The notes beneath the pieces are model-generated. The model worked only from the letters and a program-made list of their open reading frames with translations. It did not search any database and had not been told where the DNA came from. A DNA stretch of 64,000 bases from Streptacidiphilus sp. 4-A2 (GTDB taxonomy: Bacteria; Actinomycetota; Actinomycetes; Streptomycetales; Streptomycetaceae). Positions 48,938 through 57,841 of this stretch are shown piece by piece. The first letter of the stretch is position 1. Every line of letters begins with the position of its first letter. Where the stretch lies: contig JAAFYY010000001.1 of assembly GCA_014284505.1 (NCBI GenBank), positions 124,001-188,000 on the forward strand. Direction: 5' to 3'. The translations under genes and the position numbers were made by a program.

Positions 48938-50614
48938 CGCTGCTCCCCCGGCTCAGCGGAAACGGCCCCGGCAACCGCCCCGGCGACGACCGCGGCGACG
49001 GAGGGCGCGGCGCCGGCGCGTGGCAGGGTGAAGGTGATCCGGGCGCCGCCGGTGTGGCCGGGGTCGATGGCTATGGTGCCGCCGTGGAACTCGACGATCT
49101 TCTTGCACATGGCGAGACCTATGCCGTTGCCCGGATAGGCGTCCCGCGGGTGGAGCCGTTGGAAGATCACGAACACCCGTTCCGCATACGTGGGATCGAT
49201 GCCGATCCCGTTGTCGGTGAAGGCGAACCGCCAGAGGTTCTCGTGCGGGTCCGGCTCGCAGGCCAGCGATATCCGCGGTGCCCGTTCCGGGGAGCGGAAC
49301 TTGACGGCGTTGGTGACCAGGTTCTGCAACAGCATGCCCAGTTGGGTGGCGTCCCCGTCCACGGTCGGCAGCGGATCGCGGACCAGCACCGTCCCCGACT
49401 CGGCGATGGCGAGACTGAGCGAGTCCTCGGTCGAGGCCCAGACCTGGTCCAGGTCGACCGGGGCGTAACCGTCGTTGAGGCGTCCCACCCGGAGAACGCG
49501 AGCAGGTCGTTGATCAGGGTCTGCATGCGATTGGCCCCGTCGACGGCGAAGCCGATGTACTGGTCGGCCCTGTCGTCGAGTTGCGCGGCGTAGCGCCGTT
49601 GCAGCAGCTGGCAGAAGCTGGCGACCTTCCGCAGCGGCTCCTGCAGGTCGTGCGAGGCCACATAGGCGAACTGCTCCAGTTCGGCGTTCGACCGTACGAG
49701 TTCGGCGGCGTAGGCGTCGACCTCCGCCTCCGCGGCCCGGCTGTTGGCCAGTTCCTGGACCAGGTAGTGGCGCATCGCCTCGGCGTCACTGGCCAGCTGC
49801 CGCAGGTCGGCCGGGCCGTCGCTGGTGATGGGCTGGGTGAAGTCCGTCGGCGACCACCCGCAGCTGCCTGGACAGCTGCTCCAGCGGCCGGTTCACGCCC
49901 CGGCGCAGGCCGGTGAAGACCAGGCCGGCCAGAGCCAGGATGACCAGCCGATGGCGGTGAACAGCCAGTCCCGCAGCCGGCCGGCGTGGCGCAGGTCGGT
50001 GAGCCCGGCGTTGCGGCGGCTTTGCAGCTGCTGCTGCTCCGCGGTCAGTGCCGACCGGAGCGAGTCGAACTCCCGCTTGCCCTTGTCGGGCTGCGAGATG
50101 TCCGCCGGTACCAGGCGTCCCGGGGCGGGCGCGACGATGGGCCTGGCGATGTCGTGCTGCCAGGTCTGCGCCCGTGCCAGCGCCAGGTCCAGATCCACCG
50201 TGGCTGCGCGGTCCCGGCTGTCAGCAGCCGCAGCTGCGCGAGTGCGGCGCTCTCCTGGACCAGGCCCTCGTCGTACGGCTGGAGGAAGTCGGTCTGCCCG
50301 GCGATGGCATAACCCCGTGTGCTGGTCTCCTGGTTGACCAGGCCGCTTCCAACTGCACGGCGCCGACCAGGGCCGGGCTTGTCGCGGTCCACCAACTGGT
50401 TCGTGACGGAAGCGGAGTAGCTGAAGAACCAGATGACCAGCGCGCCCAGCAGCAGGAGTACCGCCAGCGCGGCCGAGGTTCCGGCGGTGAGCCAGCGCCG
50501 GGTGGTCCACGGCCGCGTCCCGCCGCGTGCCCCGGTGTCGGGAGCGCTCCCCGGCCCGGCTCTCAGGACTTCCCGTTGCGGTCGAGCCGGCACTGCGGTC
50601 TCCACTCCCGACAC
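48934..50614 (-). CDS. CHASE3-type sensor histidine kinase (multiple frameshifts)
   Basis: From GTG 50614: membrane helix ([20 protein letters not shown]), CHASE3-like periplasmic domain ([20 protein letters not shown]), second helix, HAMP ([17 protein letters not shown]), HisKA with phospho-acceptor histidine ([19 protein letters not shown]) and HATPase ([39 protein letters not shown]). Indels at about 50358, 50340, 50220, 49945, 49845 and 49490 are each one or two bases. About 560 residues. The stop overlaps the receiver-phosphatase gene start, and a divergent single-domain receiver gene lies at 50.8 kb. Confidence 0.8.
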
Positions 50615-50688
50615 CGGGACGGCTCCGCCCGGGTCTGCTCCCAGCCTGCCGCGCGGGTGGCGCGGGACGGCCAGCCTATCGCCTGAGT

Positions 50689-50715
50689 GACAACACTCGT
50701 TGTCGGGGGGACAAA
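50689..50715. promoter_or_regulatory. Alternating GACAAC/GTTGTC half-sites
   Basis: GACAAC-actc-GTTGTC (50689-50704) is immediately followed by GACAAA (50710-50715), making two overlapping dyads between the kinase start and the receiver gene. The same half-site forms a longer palindrome at 53025. Confidence 0.5.
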
Positions 50716-50818
50716 CTCTGCGTAGGGTAGCGGTCATGACGGAGCATCCTCCCGTGTCCGTCACTGGGCCCGCCGAAGCTGGAGCGGCGGGCGCACCCCA
50801 TGCGAAGGAAGCCCCGAG

Positions 50819-51250
50819 ATGGCCGCTGCTGCCCCGCCCCGCCCGTACACCGTGCTGCTGGTCGAGGACGACGACGCCGACGCGCTGCTCATCGAGGAGG
50901 CCCTGGTGGATCGCGGCATGGCCCGCAGTGTCCGGCGCGCGGTGGACGGCGTCGCCGCGCTCGCCTACCTGCGGGACGCCGACAGCTCCCGCCCCGACCT
51001 GATCGTCATGGACCTGAACATGCCCCGGATGAACGGGCGCGAACTGCTGGCCATCGTCAAGGGCGACCAGACCCTGTCCTGTGTGCCGGTGGTGGTGCTG
51101 ACCACCTCCGCCGCGCCCGACGACGTGACCGGCGCCTACCGGCAGCACGCCAATGCCTATGTCACCAAGCCGGTGAACCTGGACGACTTCATCGAGGCCG
51201 TCCAGAGCATCGACACGTTCTTCCTGGAAACCGCCGCCAAGCCCCGGTGA
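50819..51250 (+). CDS. Single-domain response regulator (Rcp1-like)
   Basis: A 143-residue intact receiver from ATG 50819 (GAAGGAAG upstream). VLLVEDDDADALLIEEAL carries the acidic pocket, LIVMDLNMPRMNGREL the phospho-acceptor aspartate, and NAYVTKPVNLDDF the lysine. No output domain. Members of this group shuttle phosphate with phytochrome- or CHASE3-type kinases; the kinase at 48.9-50.6 kb is the natural partner. Confidence 0.9.
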   Translation: MAAAAPPRPYTVLLVEDDDADALLIEEALVDRGMARSVRRAVDGVAALAYLRDADSSRPDLIVMDLNMPRMNGRELLAIVKGDQTLSCVPVVVLTTSAAPDDVTGAYRQHANAYVTKPVNLDDFIEAVQSIDTFFLETAAKPR

Positions 51251-51282
51251 ACCCGGAGCTCCGGGCCGGGCCGGCGCCGGCC

Positions 51283-51699
51283 TCAGCCGGCGTACGGGGG
51301 CAGGGTCACGGTGACGGACTTGCCGCCCTCCTGGTGCACCTCGACCGCGACCTGCTGGGCCAGCCGGTGCAGCAGATGCCAGCCGAAGCCTCCGGTCCCG
51401 GACCGCAGATCCGGGGTGCGCCCGACCGGGGCCTCGGCACTGGTGTCGCTGACGGTCACGGTCAGCCGCTGCCGGTGGTCCACGAACACGACGGTGCACG
51501 GGCCGGGCGCGTGCCGCACCGCATTGGTGACCACTTCGCTCACCAGCAGCAGCGCGTCGGCCATCGCGGCCGGTGTCAGCGGCGGCACGCACCGCGCGAA
51601 GAACTCCTGGGCATGCTCCCGGGCGGCGGTGATGGTCCCGCCGCTGCCGTCGAACGAGTGGACCGCGCGGCGCGCGGAAGACTGCGTCCGGCGTTGCAT
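51283..51699 (-). CDS. RsbW-like anti-sigma ATPase (HATPase_c)
   Basis: About 138 residues from ATG 51699; ATG 51729 is equally possible. The N box LLLVSEVVTNAVRHAPGPCT, VTVSDTSAEAPVGR and the G2-like GGFGWHLLHRLAQQVAVEV are near-identical in layout to the protein encoded at 45.7 kb, indicating a paralogue. It is divergent from a STAS gene at 51836, the likely substrate, with about 130 bases between. Confidence 0.85.
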   Translation of the reverse strand: MQRRTQSSARRAVHSFDGSGGTITAAREHAQEFFARCVPPLTPAAMADALLLVSEVVTNAVRHAPGPCTVVFVDHRQRLTVTVSDTSAEAPVGRTPDLRSGTGGFGWHLLHRLAQQVAVEVHQEGGKSVTVTLPPYAG

Positions 51700-51835
51700 G
51701 CGCCCCCTGCGTCCCTCGCCGCGCGACATGGACCTGACGAACCGGGCTTCCGCAGAAGCTCCCCCGCCAGGGATCATAGACTGGTCGGCCCTTCCCGCGG
51801 CAGCCTCAGTGCTGCTCCCACTCCCCGGAGTCCGC

Positions 51836-52188
51836 ATGCCCTCGGATCTGACTGCCACCGTCCAACAGGTACAGGGTACGTGTGCGGTGGTCGCGCTCAG
51901 CGGGGCGATCGACTACGACAGCACCGGAGCCCTGCACGACACGCTGGTCGGGCTGATCGACGAGGGCCGGCACGATCTGGTGCTGGACATGTCCCGGATC
52001 GGCTTCTGTGATTCGAGCGGACTGAACACCCTGCTCCAGGTTCTGCGCCGGGCCCGGGCCCGGCAGGGGTCGCTGGTGCTGGTCGCACCCACCGATCCGG
52101 TGCAGCGGGTACTGGAGATCACCGAGGTCGACACGGTGATCAGGCAGTATCCGGACGTGGCCGCGGCGCTCGCCCCCAGCAGCCCTGA
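51836..52188 (+). CDS. STAS anti-sigma factor antagonist (probable late frameshift)
   Basis: From ATG 51836: CAVVALSGAIDYDSTGALHD, site region RIGFCDSSGLNTLLQVLRRA, and TDPVQRVLEITEVDTVIRQY at the end of a complete STAS domain. The frame then stays open for about 800 more bases over clearly unrelated sequence, so the true stop is probably TGA 52186-52188 in the adjacent frame after one lost base near 52175. About 117 residues. Probable partner of the divergent ATPase gene. Confidence 0.75.
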
Positions 52189-52228
52189 CCCCCGCCGGCC
52201 CGGTGGGCACGCCCGGATCCGGCGTTCA

Positions 52229-52471
52229 TCAGTCACGCGTGGCGATCTGCCAGACCACGACCAGCCTCGAGTGTTCCAGGACGAACCAGTGGAAGGCCGT
52301 TCCCGGGATCAGCTCGGCGTACCGGCCGGGGCCGTCCGGCAGGCCGGCCAGCATCGCCGACTCGTCGGAGAGCAGTTCCAGCGCCCCCTGGATCAGTGGC
52401 CGGTGCTCCGCCCCGTAGGCGCCCAGCTCTTTCGAGACCTCGACTGTGGTCGTCACCCTGAAACCGCTCAC
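52229..52471 (-). CDS. Small hypothetical protein
   Basis: About 80 residues from GTG 52471. The sequence is protein-like (VTTTVEVSKELGAYGAEHRP, GRYAELIPGTAFHWFVLEHS) and ends in a hydrophobic strand RLVVVWQIATRD, faintly like RelE/ParE-fold proteins. There is no antitoxin-like neighbour in tandem, so I do not call it a toxin. Start uncertain. Confidence 0.5.
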   Translation of the reverse strand: MSGFRVTTTVEVSKELGAYGAEHRPLIQGALELLSDESAMLAGLPDGPGRYAELIPGTAFHWFVLEHSRLVVVWQIATRD

Positions 52472-52612
52472 GCGCTCATCCCCGCACCTCTGATCGACTG
52501 TCGGACAGGCTGCGCCTGCCCCCGATCGGTGGTCCCATCCGCGTCGGCGGTGAAATTTCCCCGCCACGCGACCGGCAGGGCCGGGACCGCCGAAGGGCGG
52601 CCGCAGCATGCG

Positions 52613-52993
52613 TCAGCCGTTCGGGCCGGCCGGGCGCGGCGGTGTCAGGGTGTCACCCGGGTGCGCACCGGGGACCAGTCCGGGCCACCGGCGGCGGGCG
52701 CCCTGGCGGCTCATGTTGCAGGCCGCACCGAGCTGGGGATAGCCGGCGCCCTCCCGGGCGGCGGCGGTCGCCGCCTGGTCCTTTCTGCCGTTCGACCGCG
52801 CGTTGCAGATGGAACAGGGCATGCAGGATGGCCAGGGCATCGTGCTCCGGGACGTCCCCGGGCCCGGCCCCCGGATCGCCCATGGGCCGGAAGGCACGCT
52901 GGGCCAGCCGCTGTGCCAGGTCGGCCACGGCCGCGTCGGCGATGGCCGCGATCTCACCCTCGGCAGCACCACGTCAAACGGATTGCTGGGCAT
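52613..52993 (-). CDS. Small helix-turn-helix protein (two compensating frameshifts)
   Basis: From ATG 52993: MPSNPFDVVLPEGEIAAIAD after one G is added at about 52956, then VADLAQRLAQRAFRPMGD and a helix (ALAILHALFHLQRAVERQK). One A too many at about 52786 precedes a typical DNA-reading pair of helices, YPQLGAACNMSRQGARRRWP. About 127 residues. A perfect palindrome lies 32 bases upstream of its start, and a related dyad lies at 50.7 kb, so it may autoregulate and control parts of the island. Confidence 0.65.
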   Translation of the reverse strand: MPSNPFDVVLPRVRSRPSPTRPWPTWHSGWPSVPSGPWAIRGPGPGTSRSTMPWPSCMPCSICNARSNGRKDQAATAAAREGAGYPQLGAACNMSRQGARRRWPGLVPGAHPGDTLTPPRPAGPNG

Positions 52994-53024
52994 GCCCGCC
53001 AGTCTAGGACGGTACGCTGACCCT

Positions 53025-53042
53025 GGACAACAAATGTTGTCC
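53025..53042. promoter_or_regulatory. Perfect palindrome GGACAACA-aa-TGTTGTCC
   Basis: Eight-base perfect arms with a two-base centre, between the divergent HTH gene and the rsbR-like operon. It shares the GACAAC half-site with the element at 50689. Likely a dimeric regulator site. Confidence 0.65.
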
Positions 53043-53232
53043 GTGGCTGCCGTGCGGTCCGGGCCCGTCCGAGCGGTCGGCGCGGGAAAGGGCGGAGCGG
53101 TGGCAGACGTGACGGGGCGCCGGTCCACGGCTCCCCGGACTGTCCCGACCGTCCGCGACCATGGCATACGCTGCCGTGGATGGCCCCGGAGCCCACTGCG
53201 TCCCCGGGAAACCCCTAGCGAAGGAACACGTC

Positions 53233-54078
53233 GTGGCTGATCAGGAAGAGTGCGCACGACTTGTGCGACTGCTGACCGTCGAGGGCGAGGACCTGGCGGC
53301 GGGATGGGTCACCTCGGTCACGGTGTCCCTTCGCGGCAGGGGGAGCCGGGCCGAGATAGACCACGAACTGCGGGAGCTGTACGGCGCGTTGGTGGCGGCG
53401 CTGCGAAAGGGCAGCCTGGACATCCACAGCGAGGCCTTCGGTGAGATCCGGGCCCTGCTGACGGAGCTCTCCCGGGCCAAGGCCCGGCAGGGCTTCACCC
53501 CGACCGAGACCGCCATCAGCGTCTTCGAGCTGAAGGCAGCCCTGGAACCGCTGCTCACCGGTGATCCCGACCCGGCCGACGTACGCTCCTACGTGCTGCT
53601 CGGACGGCTCCTGGACCAGCTGGGCCTGTTCACCGTGGAGACCCACACCCGGGCCCGGGAGGAGCTGATCAGCGCCCAGGCCGAGCAGCTGCTGGAGCTG
53701 TCGACTCCGGTGGTGAAGCTCTGGGACGGGGTGATCGGCGTCCCGCTGGTGGGCACCCTGGACTCGGCCCGCACCATGGTGGTGATGGAGAAGATGCTCC
53801 AGGCCCTCATCGACACCGGCTCCGAGCAGGCCATCATCGACATCACCGGCGTGCCCGCGGTGGACACCCAGGTCGCCCAGCACCTGCTCAAGACCGTGGT
53901 CGCGGCCCGTCTCATGGGCGCCGAGTGCACCATCTCCGGCATCCGTCCGCAGATCGCCCAGACCATCGTCGCCCTGGGCATCGACTTCGGCGACATCACC
54001 ACCAAGGCCACCCTGGCCGACGCGCTGCGCCACGCGCTGAAGCGCTCGGGCACCGACCTGGCCGGCCGGACCCGATGA
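53233..54078 (+). CDS. rsbR: RsbR-like stressosome protein
   Basis: A 281-residue intact protein from GTG 53233 (AAGGAA upstream). The N-terminal half (about residues 1-150) is an all-helical sensor-like domain of the RsbR type, without an obvious heme-binding pattern. The C-terminal STAS domain begins VVKLWDGVIGVPLVGTLDSA and includes AIIDITGVPAVDTQVAQHLL, where the threonine after VD corresponds to the RsbT-phosphorylated site. With RsbS it would form the stressosome core. First gene of a tightly overlapping operon rsbR-rsbS-rsbT-rsbX-like-kinase. Confidence 0.9.
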   Translation: MADQEECARLVRLLTVEGEDLAAGWVTSVTVSLRGRGSRAEIDHELRELYGALVAALRKGSLDIHSEAFGEIRALLTELSRAKARQGFTPTETAISVFELKAALEPLLTGDPDPADVRSYVLLGRLLDQLGLFTVETHTRAREELISAQAEQLLELSTPVVKLWDGVIGVPLVGTLDSARTMVVMEKMLQALIDTGSEQAIIDITGVPAVDTQVAQHLLKTVVAARLMGAECTISGIRPQIAQTIVALGIDFGDITTKATLADALRHALKRSGTDLAGRTR

Positions 54079-54470
54079 GCGACCGGGTGCCGGTCCTGAA
54101 GATCGGCGACGTGCTGCTGGTGTCCATCCAGACCGACCTGGACGACGAGGCGGTGGTGAACCTCCAGGACGACCTGGCGGCCCGGGTGGTGGAGACCGAG
54201 GCGCGCGGCGTGGTCATCGACATCACCGCCGTGGAGATCGTGGACTCCTTCGTCGGCAGGATGCTGGCAACCATCGCGTCCATATCCCGTCTGCTGGACG
54301 CGGAGACCGTGGTGGTCGGCATGCGCCCGGCCGTGGCCATCACCCTGGTGGAGCTGGGCCTGTCACTGGGCGGGGTCCGCACCGCCCTCACCCTGGAGAA
54401 GGGGCTCCAGGCACTGGAGCGCTCGCGCGCCAGGTCCGGCGACGGCTCAGCAGATCCGACCGCGCCGTGA
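54075..54470 (+). CDS. rsbS: RsbS-like stressosome scaffold protein
   Basis: A 131-residue intact STAS protein whose ATG overlaps the rsbR stop (ATGA). It begins VPVLKIGDVLLVSIQTDLDD, and VVIDITAVEIVDSFVGRMLA contains the VDSF serine expected to be phosphorylated by RsbT. Minimal scaffold without a sensor domain, as in Bacillus RsbS. In the resting state it would hold RsbT; phosphorylation would release it. Confidence 0.9.
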   Translation: MSDRVPVLKIGDVLLVSIQTDLDDEAVVNLQDDLAARVVETEARGVVIDITAVEIVDSFVGRMLATIASISRLLDAETVVVGMRPAVAITLVELGLSLGGVRTALTLEKGLQALERSRARSGDGSADPTAP

Positions 54471-54875
54471 ACCCCGGCACGGAGCACGCCCAGGCGCCCA
54501 TCGCGTCCAACGACGACGTGGTGCGCGTCCGGCAGCTGGTCCGCGCGCTGGCCCAGGAGTGCCGGCTCTCTGGTCGACCAGACCAAACTCATCACCGCCG
54601 CCAGCGAGCTGGCCCGCAACGCCCTGGTGCACGGCGGGGGCGGTTCGATGGGAACCGCCCTGGTCACCGACGGGCTGCGCCGGGGTGTGCGGGTGGTCTT
54701 CGAGGACGCCGGACCGGGGATCCCCGACCTCGACCTGGCCCTGACCGACGGCTGGACCTCGGGCTCCGGCCTGGGCCTGGGCCTCAGCGGTTCCCGCCGG
54801 CTGGTCGACGAGTTCGCGATCGACAGCGGACCCGGCCGGGGCACCACCGTGACCATTGTCAAGTGGGCCAGGTGA
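54467..54875 (+). CDS. rsbT: RsbT-like switch kinase (one frameshift)
   Basis: GTG 54467 overlaps the rsbS stop (GTGA). N-terminal DDVVRVRQLVRALAQE; after a two-base loss at about 54570 it reads VDQTKLITAASELARNALVH (N box). FEDAGPGIPD (G1) and GSGLGLGLSGSRRLVDEF (G2) complete the GHKL ATPase. About 135 residues. It would phosphorylate RsbR and RsbS, then leave the complex to activate a downstream phosphatase; several SpoIIE phosphatases are encoded nearby as candidate targets. Confidence 0.85.
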
Positions 54876-56027
54876 ACCTCTCACTGCTCGAGGGCACCGA
54901 GGTCGGCTGGTTCCGCGAGCTCTCGGCAGCGCGCGGAGCGGCAGCCGCGCTGGCCCGCCGGATGGGACTGGACGAACAGCGCGCGGGCCAGGTCGCCCTG
55001 GCCGTCTCCGAGGCCGCGACCAACCTCTCCAGGCACGCCGTGGACGGGGCCATCCTGCTCCGCGCCGTGCGCGGGGAGGAGCAGGCCGGGGTGGAGTTCC
55101 TGGCCGTCGACTCCGGCCCGGGCATGTCGGACGTCCCGACGCCATGCTGGACGGCAGCTCGTCCGCCGGGACCCTGGGCATCGGCCTGGGCGCCGTGGCC
55201 AGGCTCGCGGACGTCTTCGACATCCACTCACTTCCCGGACACGGCACCGTACTGGCCGCCCGCTTCTGGCCCCGGAGCTCCGCGGAGCAGGCCGCGGGCG
55301 GGCGCCCGCGCTCGGCCGAGCCGGTGGCGGACGGGGTGACCCGGCCCATCAGCGGCGAGGAGCAGTGCGGTGACGCCTGGGCGGCGCGGCTGGACGGCCT
55401 CCCCGGAGCCGGCACCGACCCGGTGCCGGAGGTCCGGACGGCCCGCGGTCCCGGCGCCGTCGACTGGGCATCGCTGACCGCCACCCGGCCGGCCGCGGCG
55501 CGCTGGCCCGGCCCCGCGGCCGGGCGGCGGATCCGCGGTGCTGGTCATGCTCTGCGACGGCCTCGGCCACGGTCGCTCGCGGCCCGCGCCGCACAGGCCG
55601 CGGTGCGGCCTTCCGCGAAAGCGGTCACCGATGCCGAGCAGGCGATCCAGGAGATCCACCGCGCCCTTTCGCGGCACCCGCGGCGCGGCGGTGGCCGTCG
55701 CCCGGATCGAACCCGCGGCCGGCCGGCTGCTGTTCTGGGCGTCGGCAATATCGCCGCCACCCTGCTCGGCCCCGACTCCAGGGTCGGCCTGATGTCCCAC
55801 CCGGGCATCGTGGGCCACAGATGCGCAGCATGCGCACCTTCGAACAGCCACTGCCGCCGGGCGGTGCGCTGGTGATGCACACCGATGGCCTCACCGAGCG
55901 CTGGAGTCACGACGCCCTGCCGGGACTGCTCCGCCACTCCCCCGTGGTCATGGCCGGCCAGCTGCTGCGCGAGGCCGGCATCCGGCACGACGACGCGGGC
56001 GTGGTCGTCGCCAAGGGCTCCTGGTGA
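54872..56027 (+). CDS. ATPase-RsbX-like phosphatase fusion (many frameshifts)
   Basis: GTG 54872 overlaps the rsbT stop. The first 125 residues form a second GHKL domain (LAVSEAATNLSRHAVDGAIL, AVDSGPGMSDVPDAMLDG, LGIGLGAVARLADVFDIHSL). An RsbX-like small PP2C domain follows, spread over several frames: AVLVMLCDGLGHG, LAARAAQAAVRAF, DAEQAIQEIHRAL, AAVAVARIEPAAGRLL, GVGNIAATLLGPDSRVGLMS and ALVMHTDGLTERWSHDA. At least six indels occur between 55130 and 55820. About 385 residues. RsbX resets stressosomes by dephosphorylating RsbR/RsbS; the fused ATPase is a distinctive addition. Confidence 0.75.
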
Positions 56028-57841
56028 AGCGACCGGTGACGGACCATCAGCAGAATTCCCGGGAGCCGCTGCTGCTGCTGGAGGTCTCCTTCGAGCAGGA
56101 TGTCTTCGCGCTGCGCCGACAGGCCAAGGCCGCGGCCCAGGCGGCCGGGCTGGAGACCCGCGACCAGGTCCGGCTGGCCACCGCGCTGAGCGAGCTCGGC
56201 CGTGACCTGCTCCGGGCGGACACGCCCATGACCGCGGAGTTCCTGCTGGTCGACAGCGGGCAGGCGGCGCTGGCGGTGGTGCTGGACTGGCCCGACGACC
56301 GGACGCCCAGCCAGGAGTCGCTGGACGCGGTGTCACGCCTGCTGCCGCAGGTCGACTACACCCCGGCCCGCGGCCGGCTCACCGTCGAGTGCGCGCTCCC
56401 CCGCGACACCGGCGCCGGGCAGCGGCCCGGTCACGCCGAACGCATCCGGCGGGCGCTGCGCGGCAGCGGCGGGACCAGCCTGACCGAGGACCTCCGCGCC
56501 CAGACCCGTGACCTGATGGCCGCCCTCGACGAATCCCGCAGGCAGAGCGAGCAGTTGCAGCAGCTGAACGCGGAGCTGGAGGAGACCAACCAGGGGGTGC
56601 TTGCGCTCTACAGCGAACTCACCGACGAGTTGGAGTCCACCAACCAGGGGGTCCTCGCGCTGTATGCCGAACTGGACGACAAGAGCCGGCAGTTGCGGGA
56701 GGCCAGCGAGTCCAAGACCCGGTTCTGGTCGAACGTCAGCCATGAACTCCGCACACCCATCAACTCCGTGATCGGCCTGACCGGACTGATGCTCGACCCC
56801 GGCTCCGAGCCCCTGGGCCCGGAGCAGCAGCGACAGGTGTCGCTGATCAGCGCCGCCGGGAACATCCTGCTCACCCTGGTGGACGAACTGCTGGACGTGG
56901 CCAAGGCGGAGGCCGGGCGGATGGAACCGCAACCGGTACCGGTCGACCTGCGGGCGCTGCTGGTCCAGCTGCGCGGGATCATGACGGCCACCGCCGTCCA
57001 GCCCGAGGTGTCGCTGCACTTCCCGGACCTGGACACGCCCGGCACACCCGGTGTGCCCGCCCTGCCCGAGCTGGTGACCGACGAGGTGATGCTCACCCGG
57101 ATCCTGCGCAACCTGCTCTCCAACGGCCTGAAGTTCACCCGGCACGGGGAGGTCCGGCTGGAGGTCCGGCCGGAGCCACCGCACTGGGTGTCGTTCATTG
57201 TCGCCGATACCGGCGTGGGCATCCCGGAAGATCAGCTGGAGAAGGTCTTCGAGGAGTTCTACCAGGTCAAGGGGGCGCATCAGCGCAACCGGCCGGGCAC
57301 CGGCCTCGGCCTGCCGTACGCCCGGCGCCTCGCCGTGCTGATCGGCGGATCCCTGACGCTGGAGAGCCGGCCCGGCGAGGGCACCCGGGTGGTGCTGCGG
57401 CTGCCGCTGGGCGGCCCGGCCGACGCCCCGGCGGGGCCCGGCCCGCGACGGCTCTCCTCGGTGCTGAGCGCCGACGACGACCCGGTCTTCCGGGAGGCGT
57501 TCCGCCCTGTGCTCAGGCGGCTGGCCGACCGGGTGGTGGAGCTGGACGACGGCCGGCTGGTGGTCGCGTCGGTCCGGCGCGAGCGGCCGGACGCGGTGCT
57601 GCTGGACCTGTGCATGCCCGGGGCGGACATCCGCGCGGTCCTCGACGTCCTGGCCCGCGATCCGGAGCTGCGGCACATCCCCGTGCTCATCATCACCTCG
57701 GCGGATCCGTCGTCGGTGGACCGTGAGGGGCTGGGCCACGCACAGGCGGTCCTCGGCAAGGACGGCCTCAGCTCCGAACGTCTCGCGGATCTCATCGCCC
57801 GGGCGACCAGGGAGAGGAACCTTGGCCATGAACACTCCTGA
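56024..57841 (+). CDS. Hybrid histidine kinase with RsbT-like N-domain
   Basis: A 605-residue intact protein, GTG 56024 overlapping the previous stop. Residues about 15-125 resemble an RsbT-type domain (TRDQVRLATALSELGRDLL) without nucleotide-binding G boxes, so probably inactive. A signalling coiled coil with a duplicated unit (ELEETNQGVLALYSEL and ELESTNQGVLALYAEL) leads to HisKA (WSNVSHELRTPINSVIGL), HATPase (NLLSNGLKFTRHGE, VADTGVGIPEDQ, GTGLGLPYARRLA) and a receiver (LSADDDPVFREA, VLLDLCMPGAD, VLGKDG). The domain order suggests it senses stressosome state through the N-domain and passes phosphate to the next receiver-phosphatase. Confidence 0.85.
   Translation: MKRPVTDHQQNSREPLLLLEVSFEQDVFALRRQAKAAAQAAGLETRDQVRLATALSELGRDLLRADTPMTAEFLLVDSGQAALAVVLDWPDDRTPSQESLDAVSRLLPQVDYTPARGRLTVECALPRDTGAGQRPGHAERIRRALRGSGGTSLTEDLRAQTRDLMAALDESRRQSEQLQQLNAELEETNQGVLALYSELTDELESTNQGVLALYAELDDKSRQLREASESKTRFWSNVSHELRTPINSVIGLTGLMLDPGSEPLGPEQQRQVSLISAAGNILLTLVDELLDVAKAEAGRMEPQPVPVDLRALLVQLRGIMTATAVQPEVSLHFPDLDTPGTPGVPALPELVTDEVMLTRILRNLLSNGLKFTRHGEVRLEVRPEPPHWVSFIVADTGVGIPEDQLEKVFEEFYQVKGAHQRNRPGTGLGLPYARRLAVLIGGSLTLESRPGEGTRVVLRLPLGGPADAPAGPGPRRLSSVLSADDDPVFREAFRPVLRRLADRVVELDDGRLVVASVRRERPDAVLLDLCMPGADIRAVLDVLARDPELRHIPVLIITSADPSSVDREGLGHAQAVLGKDGLSSERLADLIARATRERNLGHEHS

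Noticed and set aside
52229..52471. RelE/ParE-type toxin
   Set aside because: Only a vague C-terminal strand resemblance and no cognate antitoxin gene in tandem.
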